Positions 19,268-19,344 of a stretch of 19,344 bases of DNA are shown here, piece after piece (positions within the stretch are counted from its first letter, which is position 1; each line of letters begins with the position of its first letter). This DNA comes from Funneliformis mosseae (lineage: Eukaryota; Glomeromycota; Glomeromycetes; Glomerales; Glomeraceae). Where the stretch lies: contig CAJVPP010001548.1 of NCBI GenBank assembly GCA_910592005.1, forward strand, positions 1 to 19,344, read 5' to 3'. The position numbers and the translations under genes were made by a program. The notes below the pieces were generated by a model. It searched no databases. It saw nothing but the letters and a program-made list of their open reading frames with translations, and was not told the DNA's origin.

Positions 19268-19344
19268 TGTAAATAAACCGAAAGCAACGTAAATGGTACA
19301 GTGCATCGGCTGATGAAATAGCAACGCGCGATAAAAAAAGAGGC

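Noticed and set aside
1..19344. tRNA, rRNA and CRISPR arrays
   Set aside because: I looked for B-box-like GGTTCRANNCC sequences, rRNA-like conserved blocks and regular short repeats with unique spacers, and found none.

Overview
This window looks like nuclear DNA from an AT-rich fungus. Two real genes are present, both split by short GT-AG introns (61-107 nt), and both encode eukaryotic or fungal proteins: a Tad2-type tRNA adenosine deaminase and a mitochondrial N-acetylglutamate synthase. The strong AT bias, long A/T tracts and abundance of decayed transposons fit an early-diverging fungus such as the Glomeromycotina (Rhizophagus-like). That placement is an inference from style and protein resemblance, not a database result.

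Positions 1-5270 (minus strand) hold the corpse of a selfish element. A very large protein-primed-type family B DNA polymerase carries an embedded zinc-binding endonuclease VII/HNH-like segment. A retropepsin-like aspartic protease remnant lies just downstream of it. The polymerase has several frameshifts and more than fifteen in-frame stops. Most stops sit where Trp, Gln or Arg codons are expected, so C-to-T or G-to-A change explains them. Positions 5530-6410 carry repeats built around the motif gaggttaga/tctaacctc, including two tandem copies of a unit of about 147 bp.

Positions 6.4-10.4 kb are extremely AT-rich. They contain a full-length but dead Tc1/mariner transposase (7258-8268, minus) and a clear 157-bp MITE with 31-bp terminal inverted repeats and a TA duplication (8967-9123).

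Positions 10.5-14.2 kb are the working genic island. TAD2 (minus, six exons) and the N-acetylglutamate synthase gene (plus, four exons including a separate presequence exon) are divergently transcribed. They share a 440-bp promoter region with two CACGTG boxes. Their functions (wobble inosine formation and the first step of arginine synthesis) are not obviously coupled; shared regulation is only a possibility.

Positions 14.2-19.3 kb contain no gene I can support. They hold homopolymer tracts, a few perfect hairpins, an isolated GC-rich exon-like block (16919-17011) and a GC-richer end (about 19060-19344) with a repeated GGCTGATG motif. I did not find a clearly new biological system. The most notable signals are the transition-dominated (RIP-like) decay of the polymerase, the polymerase/protease pairing, the repeat cluster, the MITE, and the splice details of the two genes.
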